Shown here: positions 8,082 to 17,473 of the stretch, piece after piece
Layout: each line of letters starts with the position of its first letter
How positions within the stretch are numbered: the stretch's first letter is position 1
Assembly: GCA_903838705.1 (NCBI GenBank)
Contig: CAILZL010000011.1
Span: 1-64,000 of the forward strand
Source: an uncultured Pseudomonadota bacterium
GTDB taxonomy: Bacteria > Pseudomonadota > Gammaproteobacteria > Steroidobacterales > Steroidobacteraceae
Direction: 5' to 3'
Length of the DNA: 64,000 nucleotides
Notes under the pieces: generated by a model
Databases searched by the model: none
Told to the model about the DNA's origin: nothing
What the model saw: the letters and a program-made list of their open reading frames with translations, nothing else
Position numbers and translations under genes: made by a program

Positions 8082-8115
8082 AAAACGGGCCGGAGTTATT
8101 TCTCCGGCCCGTTTT
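8082..8115. terminator. Bidirectional intrinsic terminator after ctaE
   Basis: A perfect 14-base stem (AAAACGGGCCGGAG, 8082-8095; CTCCGGCCCGTTTT, 8102-8115) closes a six-base loop. The A and T runs at its base let it work on both strands, between ctaE and the convergent DUF2909 gene. Confidence 0.9.
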
Positions 8116-8121
8116 GCTTGG

Positions 8122-8328
8122 TCACTTGCTGATGCCGTGTGGCTGGATCAGCCCCTGTTTCCAGGCGATGAAAAGCAGGACGAACAGTGCAACGGACAGC
8201 GCAACCCTGATCGTCAGGGCATTGGCCATTTTCTTTGAGTTGCCCTTGTCATTCACCAGATGGAACAGTCCCGTGCCGAGGCTGATAATGATGCCGATGA
8301 GGCAGGCGACAATCAGGATTTTGATCAT
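8122..8328 (-). CDS. DUF2909 twin-helix membrane protein
   Basis: This 68-residue protein has two transmembrane helices (residues 3-24 and 42-60) joined by a conserved basic linker, LVNDKGNSKKMANALTIRVALS, the hallmark of DUF2909. DUF2909 genes recur in gammaproteobacterial oxidase clusters between subunit III and SURF1, usually on the opposite strand as here. A role in oxidase assembly is a guess from position. ATG 8328 is preferred over further upstream starts because it begins directly at the family N-terminus. Confidence 0.8.
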   Translation of the reverse strand: MIKILIVACLIGIIISLGTGLFHLVNDKGNSKKMANALTIRVALSVALFVLLFIAWKQGLIQPHGISK

Positions 8329-8380
8329 GGGTGGCAACTCATATCGCTGAGTGAAATGGTATAGAGGATGTGAGTATATC

Positions 8381-9136
8381 GTGAACCTTCGTATCGGCAG
8401 TCGTGTGTTTGCTCCGGGCTGGGTCGCCAGTCTGATCACGCTGGCCTTGCTGCCGGGCTTGATCAGCCTCGGGTTCTGGCAATTGCGGCGGGCACAGGAA
8501 AAGCGTGATCTGATGATGCAGGCTGAACAGGGACGGCAGCAATTATTGTCACTGGATGCCGCCAGCATCGATCGGGCTAACCGCTATCAGCATGTCAGTG
8601 TCAAAGGTCACTACGACAACGCGCATCAGATCCTGCTGGACAACATGCCATCAACTGATCCGCCCAGACAAGGCCAGCCGGGTTTTCGAGTATTGACGCC
8701 CCTGATTCCGGATACAGCAGCCAATCAATCAATCATTCTGGTAGATCGAGGCTGGGTATCGTTGATGGCAGAGCGCAAGCAGTTGCCAGAGATCACAGTA
8801 GATGAACAGTCACGTGAGGTACGAGGTCTCCTTGATGAGTTGCCGCAGCCGGGTGTGCGCGCAGGTGATGCCGGTATCAAGGAAAATTCTTGGCCACAGG
8901 TACTGAATTACCCGAAAGCAGATGAGCTTAGAAGGCTTTATGGGGACGGTCTGGCAACACACATTATTCTGCTTGATGCGGATATCGCAGATGGTTACGA
9001 ACGAACCTGGCAGATCAATCTTGGATTTACTCCCGAGCGCCACATCGCGTATGCCGTACAGTGGTTTGGACTGGCGATAACACTTCTTATCATCTATGTT
9101 GTGGTAAATCTGAAACGTCTGGATACTGCTCACTGA
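8381..9136 (+). CDS. SURF1-family cytochrome oxidase assembly protein
   Basis: This is an inner-membrane protein of about 251 residues, with one helix near each end and a periplasmic domain between. Family features are PGLISLGFWQLRRAQEK near the start, VKGHYDN, ILLDN, GFRVLTPLI, ILVDRGWV and a C-terminal HIAYAVQWFGLA helix. SURF1 assists heme a insertion into subunit I. GTG 8381 is chosen because it gives a normal family N-terminus; GTG 8351 and ATG 8357 in the same frame would add up to ten residues. Confidence 0.9.
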   Translation: MNLRIGSRVFAPGWVASLITLALLPGLISLGFWQLRRAQEKRDLMMQAEQGRQQLLSLDAASIDRANRYQHVSVKGHYDNAHQILLDNMPSTDPPRQGQPGFRVLTPLIPDTAANQSIILVDRGWVSLMAERKQLPEITVDEQSREVRGLLDELPQPGVRAGDAGIKENSWPQVLNYPKADELRRLYGDGLATHIILLDADIADGYERTWQINLGFTPERHIAYAVQWFGLAITLLIIYVVVNLKRLDTAH

Positions 9137-9139
9137 ATC

Positions 9140-9757
9140 ATGACTCAACCCGCTGATACCGCTCGCGACAAGCCCACCCGTCGCCCGTTTTTTATCATTC
9201 TGGGCCTGTTTTTCATGCCGCTGGCTCTGGCATTCATTGTTTACTACGGCAGCGGCTGGCGACCAAGTGGCACTACCAACAAAGGGGATCTGATCAGTCC
9301 GGCCATACCTTTGCCGACAGTGACTCTGAACACGGTTGACGGCCAGCAAACAGATGCCCGGTTCCTGCGCGAAGACTGGAGCCTTGTGTATCTGGGTGAA
9401 GGTCAGTGTGCTGAGCCATGCCGCAGTAGTCTGCTGCAGATGCGTCTGGCATTCCAGTTGCTCGGTAAGGACATGACACGCGTAAAACGTGTGTTTCTTT
9501 ACACTGGCATGATCGAAGATAAAAATTATTTTGCTACCGAACAGGGTGATCTGCTGAGTGCCGGTATTGATGATACGCAGGGACAGCAACTGACAGCGAG
9601 TTTTCCAGCCAGCGATGGCGTACCTGCAATACAGGCAGGACGCATCTACATTGTGGACCCGCTGGGTAATCTGATGATGAGCTATGCACAGGGAACAGAT
9701 GCGCGTAATGTTTATCAGGATATCAAAAAGCTGCTGGGTTTATCGCACATTGGCTGA
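9140..9757 (+). CDS. SCO-like membrane-anchored thioredoxin-fold protein of the oxidase cluster
   Basis: The 205-residue product has one N-terminal transmembrane helix (about residues 18-38) and a periplasmic domain that looks thioredoxin/SCO-like: WSLVYLGEGQCAEPCRSSLLQMR with a CxxxC pair (as in Sco1 copper chaperones), and a late IYIVDPLGNLMMSY. The SCO histidine ligand is not obvious. The gene starts three bases after SURF1 and precedes ctaA, so a role in copper or redox steps of oxidase assembly is likely but inferred. Confidence 0.75.
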   Translation: MTQPADTARDKPTRRPFFIILGLFFMPLALAFIVYYGSGWRPSGTTNKGDLISPAIPLPTVTLNTVDGQQTDARFLREDWSLVYLGEGQCAEPCRSSLLQMRLAFQLLGKDMTRVKRVFLYTGMIEDKNYFATEQGDLLSAGIDDTQGQQLTASFPASDGVPAIQAGRIYIVDPLGNLMMSYAQGTDARNVYQDIKKLLGLSHIG

Positions 9758-9789
9758 ATGCCGCGTCTGCCTGTTACGGAGCCGAATAC

Positions 9790-10800
9790 ATGAAGCCTGC
9801 TGATCGTCTGCAACTATTCCGTCGCCTGAGCATGTTTGGCGCTGCACTGGCGTTGTGTGTTGTGGTACTCGGTGCATGGGTCAGATTGAATGATGCGGGG
9901 CTGGGCTGCCCGGACTGGCCCGGCTGCTATGGTCATGTCTCAGCCGGCGCGGCCGAACAGAACCTTGATGTGGCGCAGGGCTTGTATCCCGAACGGAAAT
10001 TTGAATACGCCAAAGCCGTAAAGGAAATGATTCATCGCTACTTCGCCAGTACGCTCGGCCTGATTATCGTGACGCTGGGTGGGATGGCATGGTGGAACCG
10101 ACGTGATCCGAATCAACCCGTAAAGATTCCCTTGCTGCTGATACCGCTGGTGCTCCTGCAGGGTCTGCTGGGGATGTGGACTGTGACGCTGCTGCTCAAG
10201 CCGCTCATTGTTGTTTCACACCTGATCGGCGGGCTGACTACCATGTCCTTGCTGGCATGGCAGAGTATGCGGGTCGATCGCAGCACACGTCCTACAGCAG
10301 AACGCAATATCAGGAAGCTGGCACTGCTCGGACTGATAGTGATTGCCATGCAGATATTTCTGGGTGGCTGGACCAGTACCAACTATGCAGCCGTGTCCTG
10401 TCCGGATTTTCCCACCTGTCAGAATTCATACTGGCCTGAAATGGATATCAGGGATGCATTCGTGGTGTGGCGCGGACTGGGAATCGACTATGAAGGCGGC
10501 GTGCTGGATCACCCGGCACGCGTGGCCATACATTTCATGCATCGGCTTGGCGCGTTGACCACTGCAATCGTGCTGGGCTGGCTGGCGTTCACAGCATGGA
10601 CACGGGCACAGACGCGTGCAGTTCAGTTCGCGGGTCTGGCGATTGGCATCGTATTGCTGGTGCAATTGTTGCTGGGACCTTTGATGGTTCTCAGAGGGTT
10701 CCCGCTCTGGATGGCAACGGCGCATAACGCGGTAGCCGCATTGCTGTTGTTAAGTGTAGTGCGCCTGAATCGTCTGGTATGGGTGCGGCGAGGTTACTGA
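9790..10800 (+). CDS. ctaA: Heme A synthase CtaA/Cox15
   Basis: CtaA oxidises the methyl group of heme O to make heme A for the aa3 oxidase. The product has 336 residues and eight predicted helices. The family opening GAWVRLNDAGLGCPDWPGC, the EMIHRY and HFMHRLGA heme-ligand regions, a mid-protein GGWTSTNYAAVSCPDFP and a last H in TAHNAVAALL are visible. CtaB, which makes the heme O substrate, is not encoded beside it as it often is. Confidence 0.95.
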   Translation: MKPADRLQLFRRLSMFGAALALCVVVLGAWVRLNDAGLGCPDWPGCYGHVSAGAAEQNLDVAQGLYPERKFEYAKAVKEMIHRYFASTLGLIIVTLGGMAWWNRRDPNQPVKIPLLLIPLVLLQGLLGMWTVTLLLKPLIVVSHLIGGLTTMSLLAWQSMRVDRSTRPTAERNIRKLALLGLIVIAMQIFLGGWTSTNYAAVSCPDFPTCQNSYWPEMDIRDAFVVWRGLGIDYEGGVLDHPARVAIHFMHRLGALTTAIVLGWLAFTAWTRAQTRAVQFAGLAIGIVLLVQLLLGPLMVLRGFPLWMATAHNAVAALLLLSVVRLNRLVWVRRGY

Positions 10801-11186
10801 TGAAGAACAGGAAAATTCTGGAATTCTGTTTGCGCGCAGCCTTTGCATCGCTTGGTCTTTGGCTGGCCACTGCCATACTGAATGGCTTGCGGTTCAGCGA
10901 TGCACAAACCCTGATCATGGCGGCTTTGCTGCTGGGGGTCATGAATGCAGTGGTGCGGCCACTGGTGCTGATCCTTACCTTGCCAATCACAGTGGTGACC
11001 CTTGGACTGTTTCTGCTGGTAATCAATGCCGGGATGCTGGGTCTGGTTGCCTATATCCTGGATGGGTTCACCATTGATCGTTTTGCCACCGCGCTCTGGG
11101 CTTCGCTGATTGTCAGCTTCTGTTCAGCGGTTGCGGCGGCTTTGCTGGGCGGCTTGAGCATTCAGTTCAAGATTCACCGCCACTGA
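10800..11186 (+). CDS. Phage-holin-family membrane protein (PF04020-like)
   Basis: A 128-residue protein with four hydrophobic helices. LGVMNAVVRPLVLILTLPIT followed by a VTLGLFLLVINAGML helix is the signature of the so-called mycobacterial phage holin superfamily IV, which is widespread in bacterial chromosomes without phage context. Function is unknown. Its ATG overlaps the ctaA stop by one base (TGATG), so it is co-translated with the oxidase genes. Confidence 0.8.
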   Translation: MKNRKILEFCLRAAFASLGLWLATAILNGLRFSDAQTLIMAALLLGVMNAVVRPLVLILTLPITVVTLGLFLLVINAGMLGLVAYILDGFTIDRFATALWASLIVSFCSAVAAALLGGLSIQFKIHRH

Positions 11187-11208
11187 TAACGAACAGATTT
11201 GAGCTGAA

Positions 11209-12810
11209 TTAACGGGCTTCAGGCAGCTCTGTCTGGCTGCTGGATAGCAGGGTACGAGTGTATTCGTGAGCGGGTGCGGCCCAGAGTAATTCTGTTGCAG
11301 CAGTTTCAAGCAGCTGGCCGGCACGCATTACCATGATTCGATCACATAGATGCCGTACCACAGCCAGATCATGCGAAATGAACAGCATGCTCAGATTGTG
11401 ACGTTCCACCAATGTAAGCAGCAACTCCAGAATCTGCTTCTGAATCGTTACATCCAGCGCAGATACCGGTTCATCAGCGACTACGAATTCAGGTCTGGTC
11501 GCGATGGCTCTGCCGATGGCGATACGCTGACGCTGGCCACCGGAGAATTCATGCGGGTACTTGCGAATATAGGCACGTGCCAGCCCCACATCATCCATCA
11601 GCTTTAATACCTGCTGATCTACATCAGTTTTGCTTGCAATACCATGCAGCAACATCGGTTCAGCCAGAGTGTCATAAATGGTCATGCGCGGATTCAGCGA
11701 AGCATAGGGATCCTGAAAAATCATTTGCATGCGCCGCCGCAACGGCTTCATCTGTTGATTGTCTCTGCCCACCAGCTCTTCACCATCAAAACATACCGAG
11801 CCGCTGCTTGGGCGGATCAGGTTCAGGATGCTACGGCCCAGTGTGGATTTTCCAGAGCCGGATTCACCAACCAGCCCCAGCACTTCGCCACGTCTGAGTC
11901 TGAAGCTGACACTGTTCACTGCGATCAATTCGCTACTTTTGCCGTGATCAATAATGTTGAAGCGGGTGGTCAGGTCATTGACAGCCAGCAGGTCCTGGTT
12001 TGTGGATCGGTCGGCGGCCGACTTGGCACCACGAGGGATCGCGGCCAGCAGTTTGCGTGTGTATGCATCAGCAGGATTATCGAAGAGAGAATGTACCGGT
12101 CCCTGCTCGATCATGCGTCCGTCTTTCATGACCAGAACCTGATCAGCAATGCCTGCGACCACGCCAAGATCGTGGCTGATGAATATCACAGCCAGATTGC
12201 GCTTGCGACGCAGCTCATTGATCAACTCAAGTATCTGACGCTGAACAGTGACATCCAGTGCAGTGGTGGGCTCATCGGCGATCAATAGCTGTGGTTCAGC
12301 AATCAATGCCATGGCAATCATGACGCGCTGACGCATGCCGCCTGAAAATTCATGTGGATAGCAGTCTATGGTCTGGGATGGATTGCGTATGCCGACCTCT
12401 TCCAGCAAAGCAATAGCCTGCTTGCGCGCAGCATCGCGACTCTGGCCGCGGTGATATACAAGCGGCTCAATCAATTGTTCACCAATGCGCAGAAAAGGAT
12501 TCAGGCTCGTCATGGGATCCTGAAAAATCATTGCGATCTTGTCGCCGCGCACCCGGCGCAGTTCGGCCTCAGAGCAATGCAGCAGATCACGGCCGGCAAA
12601 CATCGCAGTGCCTGAGTCGATGCGGCCGGGTGGACGAGGAATCAAACCCAGCAGGGAGTAGCAGCAGACGGATTTGCCGGAACCGGATTCGCCCACAATG
12701 CCCAGCGTCTGACCCTGCTCAAGGCTGAAGCTGATGTCATCCACAGCACGGGCTATGCCATTGCGGGTATGAAAGCTGACGCTCAGATGGCTGACTTCAA
12801 GTAGTGCCAT
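11209..12810 (-). CDS. Peptide ABC transporter ATPase, DppD-DppF type fused in one chain
   Basis: A 533-residue protein with two complete ABC ATPase halves. Half one has GESGSGKS (40-47), FSGGMRQR, and LLIADEPTTALDVT. Half two has GESGSGKST near residue 315, FSGGQRQR and FVVADEPVSALDVT. Each half ends in an oligopeptide-type tail. The architecture equals YejF/GsiA-type fused ATPases that power import of oligopeptides or related compounds. It is the last gene of an oppA-oppB-oppC run, two bases after oppC. The substrate is not known. Confidence 0.92.
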   Translation of the reverse strand: MALLEVSHLSVSFHTRNGIARAVDDISFSLEQGQTLGIVGESGSGKSVCCYSLLGLIPRPPGRIDSGTAMFAGRDLLHCSEAELRRVRGDKIAMIFQDPMTSLNPFLRIGEQLIEPLVYHRGQSRDAARKQAIALLEEVGIRNPSQTIDCYPHEFSGGMRQRVMIAMALIAEPQLLIADEPTTALDVTVQRQILELINELRRKRNLAVIFISHDLGVVAGIADQVLVMKDGRMIEQGPVHSLFDNPADAYTRKLLAAIPRGAKSAADRSTNQDLLAVNDLTTRFNIIDHGKSSELIAVNSVSFRLRRGEVLGLVGESGSGKSTLGRSILNLIRPSSGSVCFDGEELVGRDNQQMKPLRRRMQMIFQDPYASLNPRMTIYDTLAEPMLLHGIASKTDVDQQVLKLMDDVGLARAYIRKYPHEFSGGQRQRIAIGRAIATRPEFVVADEPVSALDVTIQKQILELLLTLVERHNLSMLFISHDLAVVRHLCDRIMVMRAGQLLETAATELLWAAPAHEYTRTLLSSSQTELPEAR

Positions 12811-12812
12811 AA

Positions 12813-13691
12813 CTAATCTCTGGAGGTGCGCACATCCAGCGCGTCACGCAGACCATCACCGAGAAAATTGAGTGCGAATAAAGTCAGGCTCAATGCCATA
12901 CCCGGAAAGATCAATAGCCACGGGAACTCTTCCATGGTTTCTACTCCTTCAGCGATCAATGATCCCCATGATGACTGGGGTGGCTGAATACCCAACCCGA
13001 GAAATGAAATGAATGCTTCGAGCAGCATGACTGATGGAATTGTCAGGGTGGTGTAAACGATCACAGGCCCGATAGCGTTTGGAATCAGATGTCGGCGGAT
13101 AATGGTCCAGCCTGAAAGGCCAAGTGAAACCGCTGCTTCGATGAACTCCAGCTGTTTAAGGCCCTGCACCTGACCACGCACAATGCGCGCCATGGTCAGC
13201 CATTCCACTGCACCGATGACCAGAAACAGCAACAGCAGGTTGCGTCCGAACACCACCATCAGTAGCACCACAAAAATCATGAACGGCAGCGCATATACAA
13301 TGTCTACGAAGCGCATCATGACTGCATCTACGCGCCCGCCGGCATAGCCAGCAATCGCACCCCATGTGACACCGATTATCAGTGCGACGCCGGTGGCGAT
13401 CAGTCCCACCATCAGCGAGATGCGTCCGCCATACAGTATGCGGGTCAGCAGATCGCGCCCGAACACATCGGTGCCCAGCCAGTGCCGGGCTGAAGGGCCG
13501 GCTGCACCCAGCACCAGATCCTGCTGCTCATAACCATAGGGTGAAACAAAAGGAGCCAGCAGGCACAGAAGTGTCACAACAATCAGTGTCATCCCGCCGA
13601 TCACAGCCAGCCTGTTCTTGCGCAGTCGTATCCAGGCATCACGCCACAGTGACGTGCCTTGCTCGTAGTCTTCAATCCGGGTTGCGTTCAT
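12813..13691 (-). CDS. oppC: Oligopeptide ABC transporter permease, OppC/DppC type
   Basis: An inner-membrane permease of 292 residues: an OppC-type N-terminal segment (WRDAWIRLRKNRLAVIGG), about six helices, HWLGTDVFGRDLLTRILYGG, and the EAA loop EAAVSLGLSGWTIIRRHLIPN that contacts the ATPase. ATG 13691 overlaps the oppB stop by one base. A GTG one codon upstream is also in frame. Confidence 0.92.
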   Translation of the reverse strand: MNATRIEDYEQGTSLWRDAWIRLRKNRLAVIGGMTLIVVTLLCLLAPFVSPYGYEQQDLVLGAAGPSARHWLGTDVFGRDLLTRILYGGRISLMVGLIATGVALIIGVTWGAIAGYAGGRVDAVMMRFVDIVYALPFMIFVVLLMVVFGRNLLLLFLVIGAVEWLTMARIVRGQVQGLKQLEFIEAAVSLGLSGWTIIRRHLIPNAIGPVIVYTTLTIPSVMLLEAFISFLGLGIQPPQSSWGSLIAEGVETMEEFPWLLIFPGMALSLTLFALNFLGDGLRDALDVRTSRD

Positions 13692-14623
13692 CACTTAACG
13701 CCCAGACCTGCACGCAGGCGTGGATTGAGCCAGGCAGCCAGCACATCTGACAACAGATTGAAGACCACAATCAGTACCGCAAAGAAAACCGTGCTGCCCA
13801 GAATCAGTGTGTAGTCACGATTGAATGCGGCTTGGACAAAAAACCGGCCCAATCCGGGTACCTGGAAGATAGTTTCCACCACGAATGAACCGCTTAACAG
13901 ACCAGCGAATGCCGGGCCCAAGAAGGCAACGACCGGTATCACGCCGCCCCGCAGCGCATGTTTGAATACCACCACATATTCAGGCAGGCCTTTGGCTCTG
14001 GCAGTGCGTATGTAGTCCTGTGACAGGACTTCGAGCATGCCGCTGCGAGTCAGACGTGCGATATACGCTGCATAGGCTGCACCCAGCGTAATGCTGGGCA
14101 GAATCTTGTCACCACTGACTTCACCCCAGCCCGACACCGGTAGCCATTCCAGCCACAGTCCGAATATCAGCACCAGCAGCGGTCCCAGCAGGAAGGTGGG
14201 CATGCAGATGCCAATCATGGCCGCTGACATGGGCACATAGTCACGCCAGCTATTGGGGTTCAAGGCGGCTACGATACCGGCAGCCATACCCAGTACCACT
14301 GCCACCAGTAGCGCATACAAACCAAGTTCTGCAGTAGCCGGAAAGCCCGCCGCGATCAACTCGTTCACGGTGCGTCCGGGATACTTGAAGGAGGGCCCGA
14401 AGTCACCGTGTACCAGATCAGTCAGATACGAGCCGAACTGAGCAAGCAAAGGCTGGTCCAGCTGATATTGAGCTTCCAGCGCACGCTTCACTTCGGGCAC
14501 AACAGCTTTTTCCGTGGAGAACGGGCCGCCGGGAGCAAAGCGCACCAGAAAGAAAGTGAGTGTGATCACGATGAACAGGACAGGAATGGCCTGCAGAACA
14601 CGTGAAGCTATGAAACGCCACAT
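13691..14623 (-). CDS. oppB: Oligopeptide ABC transporter permease, OppB/DppB type
   Basis: The product has 310 residues and six helices. The OppB signatures are TFFLVRFAPGGPF near the start, the EAA loop YIRTARAKGLPEYVVVFKHA, and a late FQVPGLGRFFVQAAFNRDY. It pairs with the downstream OppC to form the channel. Its ATG overlaps the oppA stop by one base, so the transporter is tightly coupled for translation. Confidence 0.93.
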   Translation of the reverse strand: MWRFIASRVLQAIPVLFIVITLTFFLVRFAPGGPFSTEKAVVPEVKRALEAQYQLDQPLLAQFGSYLTDLVHGDFGPSFKYPGRTVNELIAAGFPATAELGLYALLVAVVLGMAAGIVAALNPNSWRDYVPMSAAMIGICMPTFLLGPLLVLIFGLWLEWLPVSGWGEVSGDKILPSITLGAAYAAYIARLTRSGMLEVLSQDYIRTARAKGLPEYVVVFKHALRGGVIPVVAFLGPAFAGLLSGSFVVETIFQVPGLGRFFVQAAFNRDYTLILGSTVFFAVLIVVFNLLSDVLAAWLNPRLRAGLGVK

Positions 14624-16239
14624 CAGGTCTCAGGCTCCAGATGAATATGCTTGAAGGCATAGTAATCCAGTAGATTGGTCGGCATGCCCTTTACGCTGGG
14701 GTGAATCAGGTACTTGGTTGAGTAGATATAGATAGGAATGATGGGCATTTCCTGCATCAGTATGGTTTCCGCCCGGGTAAACCCTGCAAACCGTTCTTCC
14801 TGTGTGTGCATGGCAGGAATTTTATGCAGAATGAGGTCATCGTATTCTGCACTTGACCAGCCGGTGTCGTTATTGCCACCGCCAGTGATCCACATGTTCA
14901 GAAAAGTATCTGGATCAACGTAGTCACCAATCCATGCGGCGCGTGCCACGCTGTAATCCAGTGAGTTGCGACTGTCGAGATACACCTTCCACTCCTGATT
15001 GAGCATGGTGACATCAATGTTGAGGTTGGTTTTCCACATCTGTTGCAGCGCCACTGCAATCTTGCGGTGAGCTTCATTGGTGTTGTACAGAATTTCTATT
15101 TTTGGCAATCCCTTGCCACCGGGATATCCCGCATCTGCCAGCAGTTTGCGGGCACCTTCCGGATCAAACTTGAACAGAATGGGAGGCTGATATCCCGCAG
15201 TGCCCGGTGGTGTCATGCTGTAAGCAGGAAAATTCACGCCATCCAGTACATTTTTTATCAGCGAATCCCGATCAATCGCCATGGCCAGCGCTCTGCGCAC
15301 TCGCGCATCGTTCAAACCAGGTCGCTTGACGTTAATCATGTAGTAGTAACTGCCAAGATAAGGATCCACTCTGAGTTCATCAGAGCGACTGGTGCGATAC
15401 ACCGGTATCTTGTCCAGTGGTATGGATGAAGTGACATGTAACTGCTGCGAGCGGAACAGGCGTTCTTCGGTAATAGTATTTTCGGTGGGATAGAAAACAA
15501 TGCCGTTCAGCTTTACGTTGGCGGCATCCCAGTAATAGGGGTTCTTTTCCAGGCGGACATATTTGTACAGCTTCCATTCGGTCAGACGGAACGGGCCGTT
15601 ACTGACCATATTGCCCGGGCGTGTCCACTGGCTGAAGCGATCAACAGGTGTACCAAATTTCTCAATCACCTTGCGGGGTACCGGAAACATGCTTTCATGA
15701 TCCAGTAACTGCATGAAATAGGGTGTCGGTGCGGTGAGTTCAATTTCCAAGGTGTGTAGATCTATTACACGTACTCCCACCTGTGAGAAATCTGTGAGCT
15801 TGCCGGTGGCATACGCTTCAGCATTCCTGATCGGATACAGCATATAGGCATATTCGTTGCCCAGCGCCGGCTGCAAGCCGCGCCACCAGCTCCAGCGGAA
15901 ATCTTCGGCAGTGATGGCTTCGCCATTTGACCAGCGAGCATTCTCGCGCAGATGAAAACGATAGACGCGGCCATCTGCGCTGATTTCCCAGCGATCGGCA
16001 ACTCCGGGCACCGGCGCGAGAGTTTCCGGGTCTTTACCTACCAGGCCTTCAAACAATGCCTGCTCGATATGATGTTCCGGTACGCCGGTAGTGGTGTGTG
16101 GATCAACACCCTGAGGTTCCGTCCCGTTGCCGAAATGCAGGATGCCATCGCGAGTGCCTTGTTCAACCCGACGCTCACCGCCGGAGCAGGCGGTCATCAC
16201 ACTCAGGGTAATTACAAGCAGGGCACGAAATACAGTCAT
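14623..16239 (-). CDS. oppA: Peptide ABC transporter substrate-binding lipoprotein, OppA type
   Basis: A 538-residue family 5 solute-binding protein. The N-terminus is a lipoprotein signal (LSVMTACSGG, Cys near residue 18). Family features are GTEPQGVDPHTTTGVPEHHI, LFEGLV, WSNGEAITAEDFRWSW, RRALAMAIDRDSL and a late TKYLIHPSVKG. It should capture oligopeptides, including perhaps murein peptides, at the periplasmic face. It heads the oppABC-ATPase run and lies 39 bases downstream of tatC; no separate promoter is evident. Confidence 0.93.
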   Translation of the reverse strand: MTVFRALLVITLSVMTACSGGERRVEQGTRDGILHFGNGTEPQGVDPHTTTGVPEHHIEQALFEGLVGKDPETLAPVPGVADRWEISADGRVYRFHLRENARWSNGEAITAEDFRWSWWRGLQPALGNEYAYMLYPIRNAEAYATGKLTDFSQVGVRVIDLHTLEIELTAPTPYFMQLLDHESMFPVPRKVIEKFGTPVDRFSQWTRPGNMVSNGPFRLTEWKLYKYVRLEKNPYYWDAANVKLNGIVFYPTENTITEERLFRSQQLHVTSSIPLDKIPVYRTSRSDELRVDPYLGSYYYMINVKRPGLNDARVRRALAMAIDRDSLIKNVLDGVNFPAYSMTPPGTAGYQPPILFKFDPEGARKLLADAGYPGGKGLPKIEILYNTNEAHRKIAVALQQMWKTNLNIDVTMLNQEWKVYLDSRNSLDYSVARAAWIGDYVDPDTFLNMWITGGGNNDTGWSSAEYDDLILHKIPAMHTQEERFAGFTRAETILMQEMPIIPIYIYSTKYLIHPSVKGMPTNLLDYYAFKHIHLEPET

Positions 16240-16278
16240 GGAAATAGCTTTGCTTATTCTCTGTTTCTTCAGATTTCG

Positions 16279-17064
16279 TTAATCAGCTGCTGATTCTGCT
16301 TCCTCTTTCTCGCGGGCAGCAATTTTTTCCTTAAGAAAAATGCGTGCGAATATGATGCCTAACTCATACAGAAAATACATGGGGCCTGCCATCAGGGTCT
16401 GGGACAGCGGATCAGTTGTAGGTGTCAGTATTGCAGCAATTACAAATACCACTATCAGGACATAACCGCGATTTTCAGTCAGCTGCCTGAATTTCAGCAG
16501 GCCGGTCCAGACCAGCAGAAAGGTTGCAATCGGAATTTCGAAAGACGCACCGAACGCGAAGATCAGCATGGCCACAAAATCCAGATACAACGTCATGTCC
16601 GGCATCATGACAACTCCCACCGGGAGATAGGTGGTGAGGAAGGCAAACATTACCGGGAACACGGCAAAATAGGCGAAGGCTGCACCGCAGTAAAACAACA
16701 CGATGCTGGATATCAGCAAGGGGATGGCGAAGCGTTTTTCCTGTTTGTACAGGCCGGGTGAAACGAATGCCCAGGCCTGATACAGCACATAGGGGATACC
16801 GATGAACAGCGCCACCAGCACGGCGAGTTTCAAAGGAGCCATGACTGGTGCTGTCAGGCTGGTGGATACCATGGAGGAACCATTCGGCAGCTTCGCCAGC
16901 AGAGGTTTCGCGATCAGGGTGAACAGTTCCTGACTGTAGTAAGCGCAGGGTGCAAATATCACAAGCACCACGATCACTGATCGCAGCAGGCGATCACGTA
17001 ATTCCAGCAGATGGGAAATCAGCGAGCCTTCAGCCAGCTGTTCTGTACCGGAGGTTTCACTCAT
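16279..17064 (-). CDS. tatC: Sec-independent protein translocase TatC
   Basis: TatC is the core membrane receptor of the twin-arginine pathway; it recognises RR signal peptides together with TatB. The product has 261 residues and six helices. The N-terminal SHLLELRDRLLRS, the periplasmic YALEQAW-like stretch IGIPYVLYQAWAFVSPGLYK, FAFGASFEIP, and the late AAILTPTTDPLSQTLMA motif are diagnostic. Its start overlaps the tatB stop (ATGA). Confidence 0.96.
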   Translation of the reverse strand: MSETSGTEQLAEGSLISHLLELRDRLLRSVIVVLVIFAPCAYYSQELFTLIAKPLLAKLPNGSSMVSTSLTAPVMAPLKLAVLVALFIGIPYVLYQAWAFVSPGLYKQEKRFAIPLLISSIVLFYCGAAFAYFAVFPVMFAFLTTYLPVGVVMMPDMTLYLDFVAMLIFAFGASFEIPIATFLLVWTGLLKFRQLTENRGYVLIVVFVIAAILTPTTDPLSQTLMAGPMYFLYELGIIFARIFLKEKIAAREKEEAESAAD

Positions 17065-17450
17065 GAAGAAGAGCCCGCAATATTTTTGCTCTGGTCAGGA
17101 GGTAATTCACTGTGTGTCGGTGAATGTTCAGCTTCCTGAGTATCAGATTGCAGAGCGGGCGGAGTATGTTCGGCAGCAGCGGGCGCAACTGTCTGGTTCA
17201 GTTCGTGATGAAATTCCATGGGTGCAGCGTTGGCTTTACGCAAAGCTTCTTCGGCCGCCTGTTTCTGCTGCAGCAGTTCTTCATAACTGACTTCCTGTTC
17301 AAGTTGCTGTCTTAGATTGCGCGCCATACTGCGTGCCCTGCCTGTCCAGCGACCAAGCTTGGCTGCGAGTTTGGGCAGCTTCTCCGGGCCCAGCACCACC
17401 AGCGCAAGCAGTGCGATCAGCACGAGTTCCTGAAAACCGACTTCAAACAT
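17061..17450 (-). CDS. tatB: Sec-independent protein translocase TatB
   Basis: TatB forms the receptor complex with TatC. The product has 129 residues: one N-terminal helix starting MFEVGFQELVLIALLALVVL, the GPEKLP hinge, an amphipathic helix (KLAAKLGRWTGRARSM) and a long, poorly conserved acidic tail. It lies 23 bases after tatA. Confidence 0.93.
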   Translation of the reverse strand: MFEVGFQELVLIALLALVVLGPEKLPKLAAKLGRWTGRARSMARNLRQQLEQEVSYEELLQQKQAAEEALRKANAAPMEFHHELNQTVAPAAAEHTPPALQSDTQEAEHSPTHSELPPDQSKNIAGSSS

Positions 17451-17473
17451 TGTTCAGTGGCCTGTCAGGAATG

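Noticed and set aside
10800-11186. Holin-type gene as sign of a prophage
   Set aside because: The family is common on chromosomes and no other phage gene is nearby.
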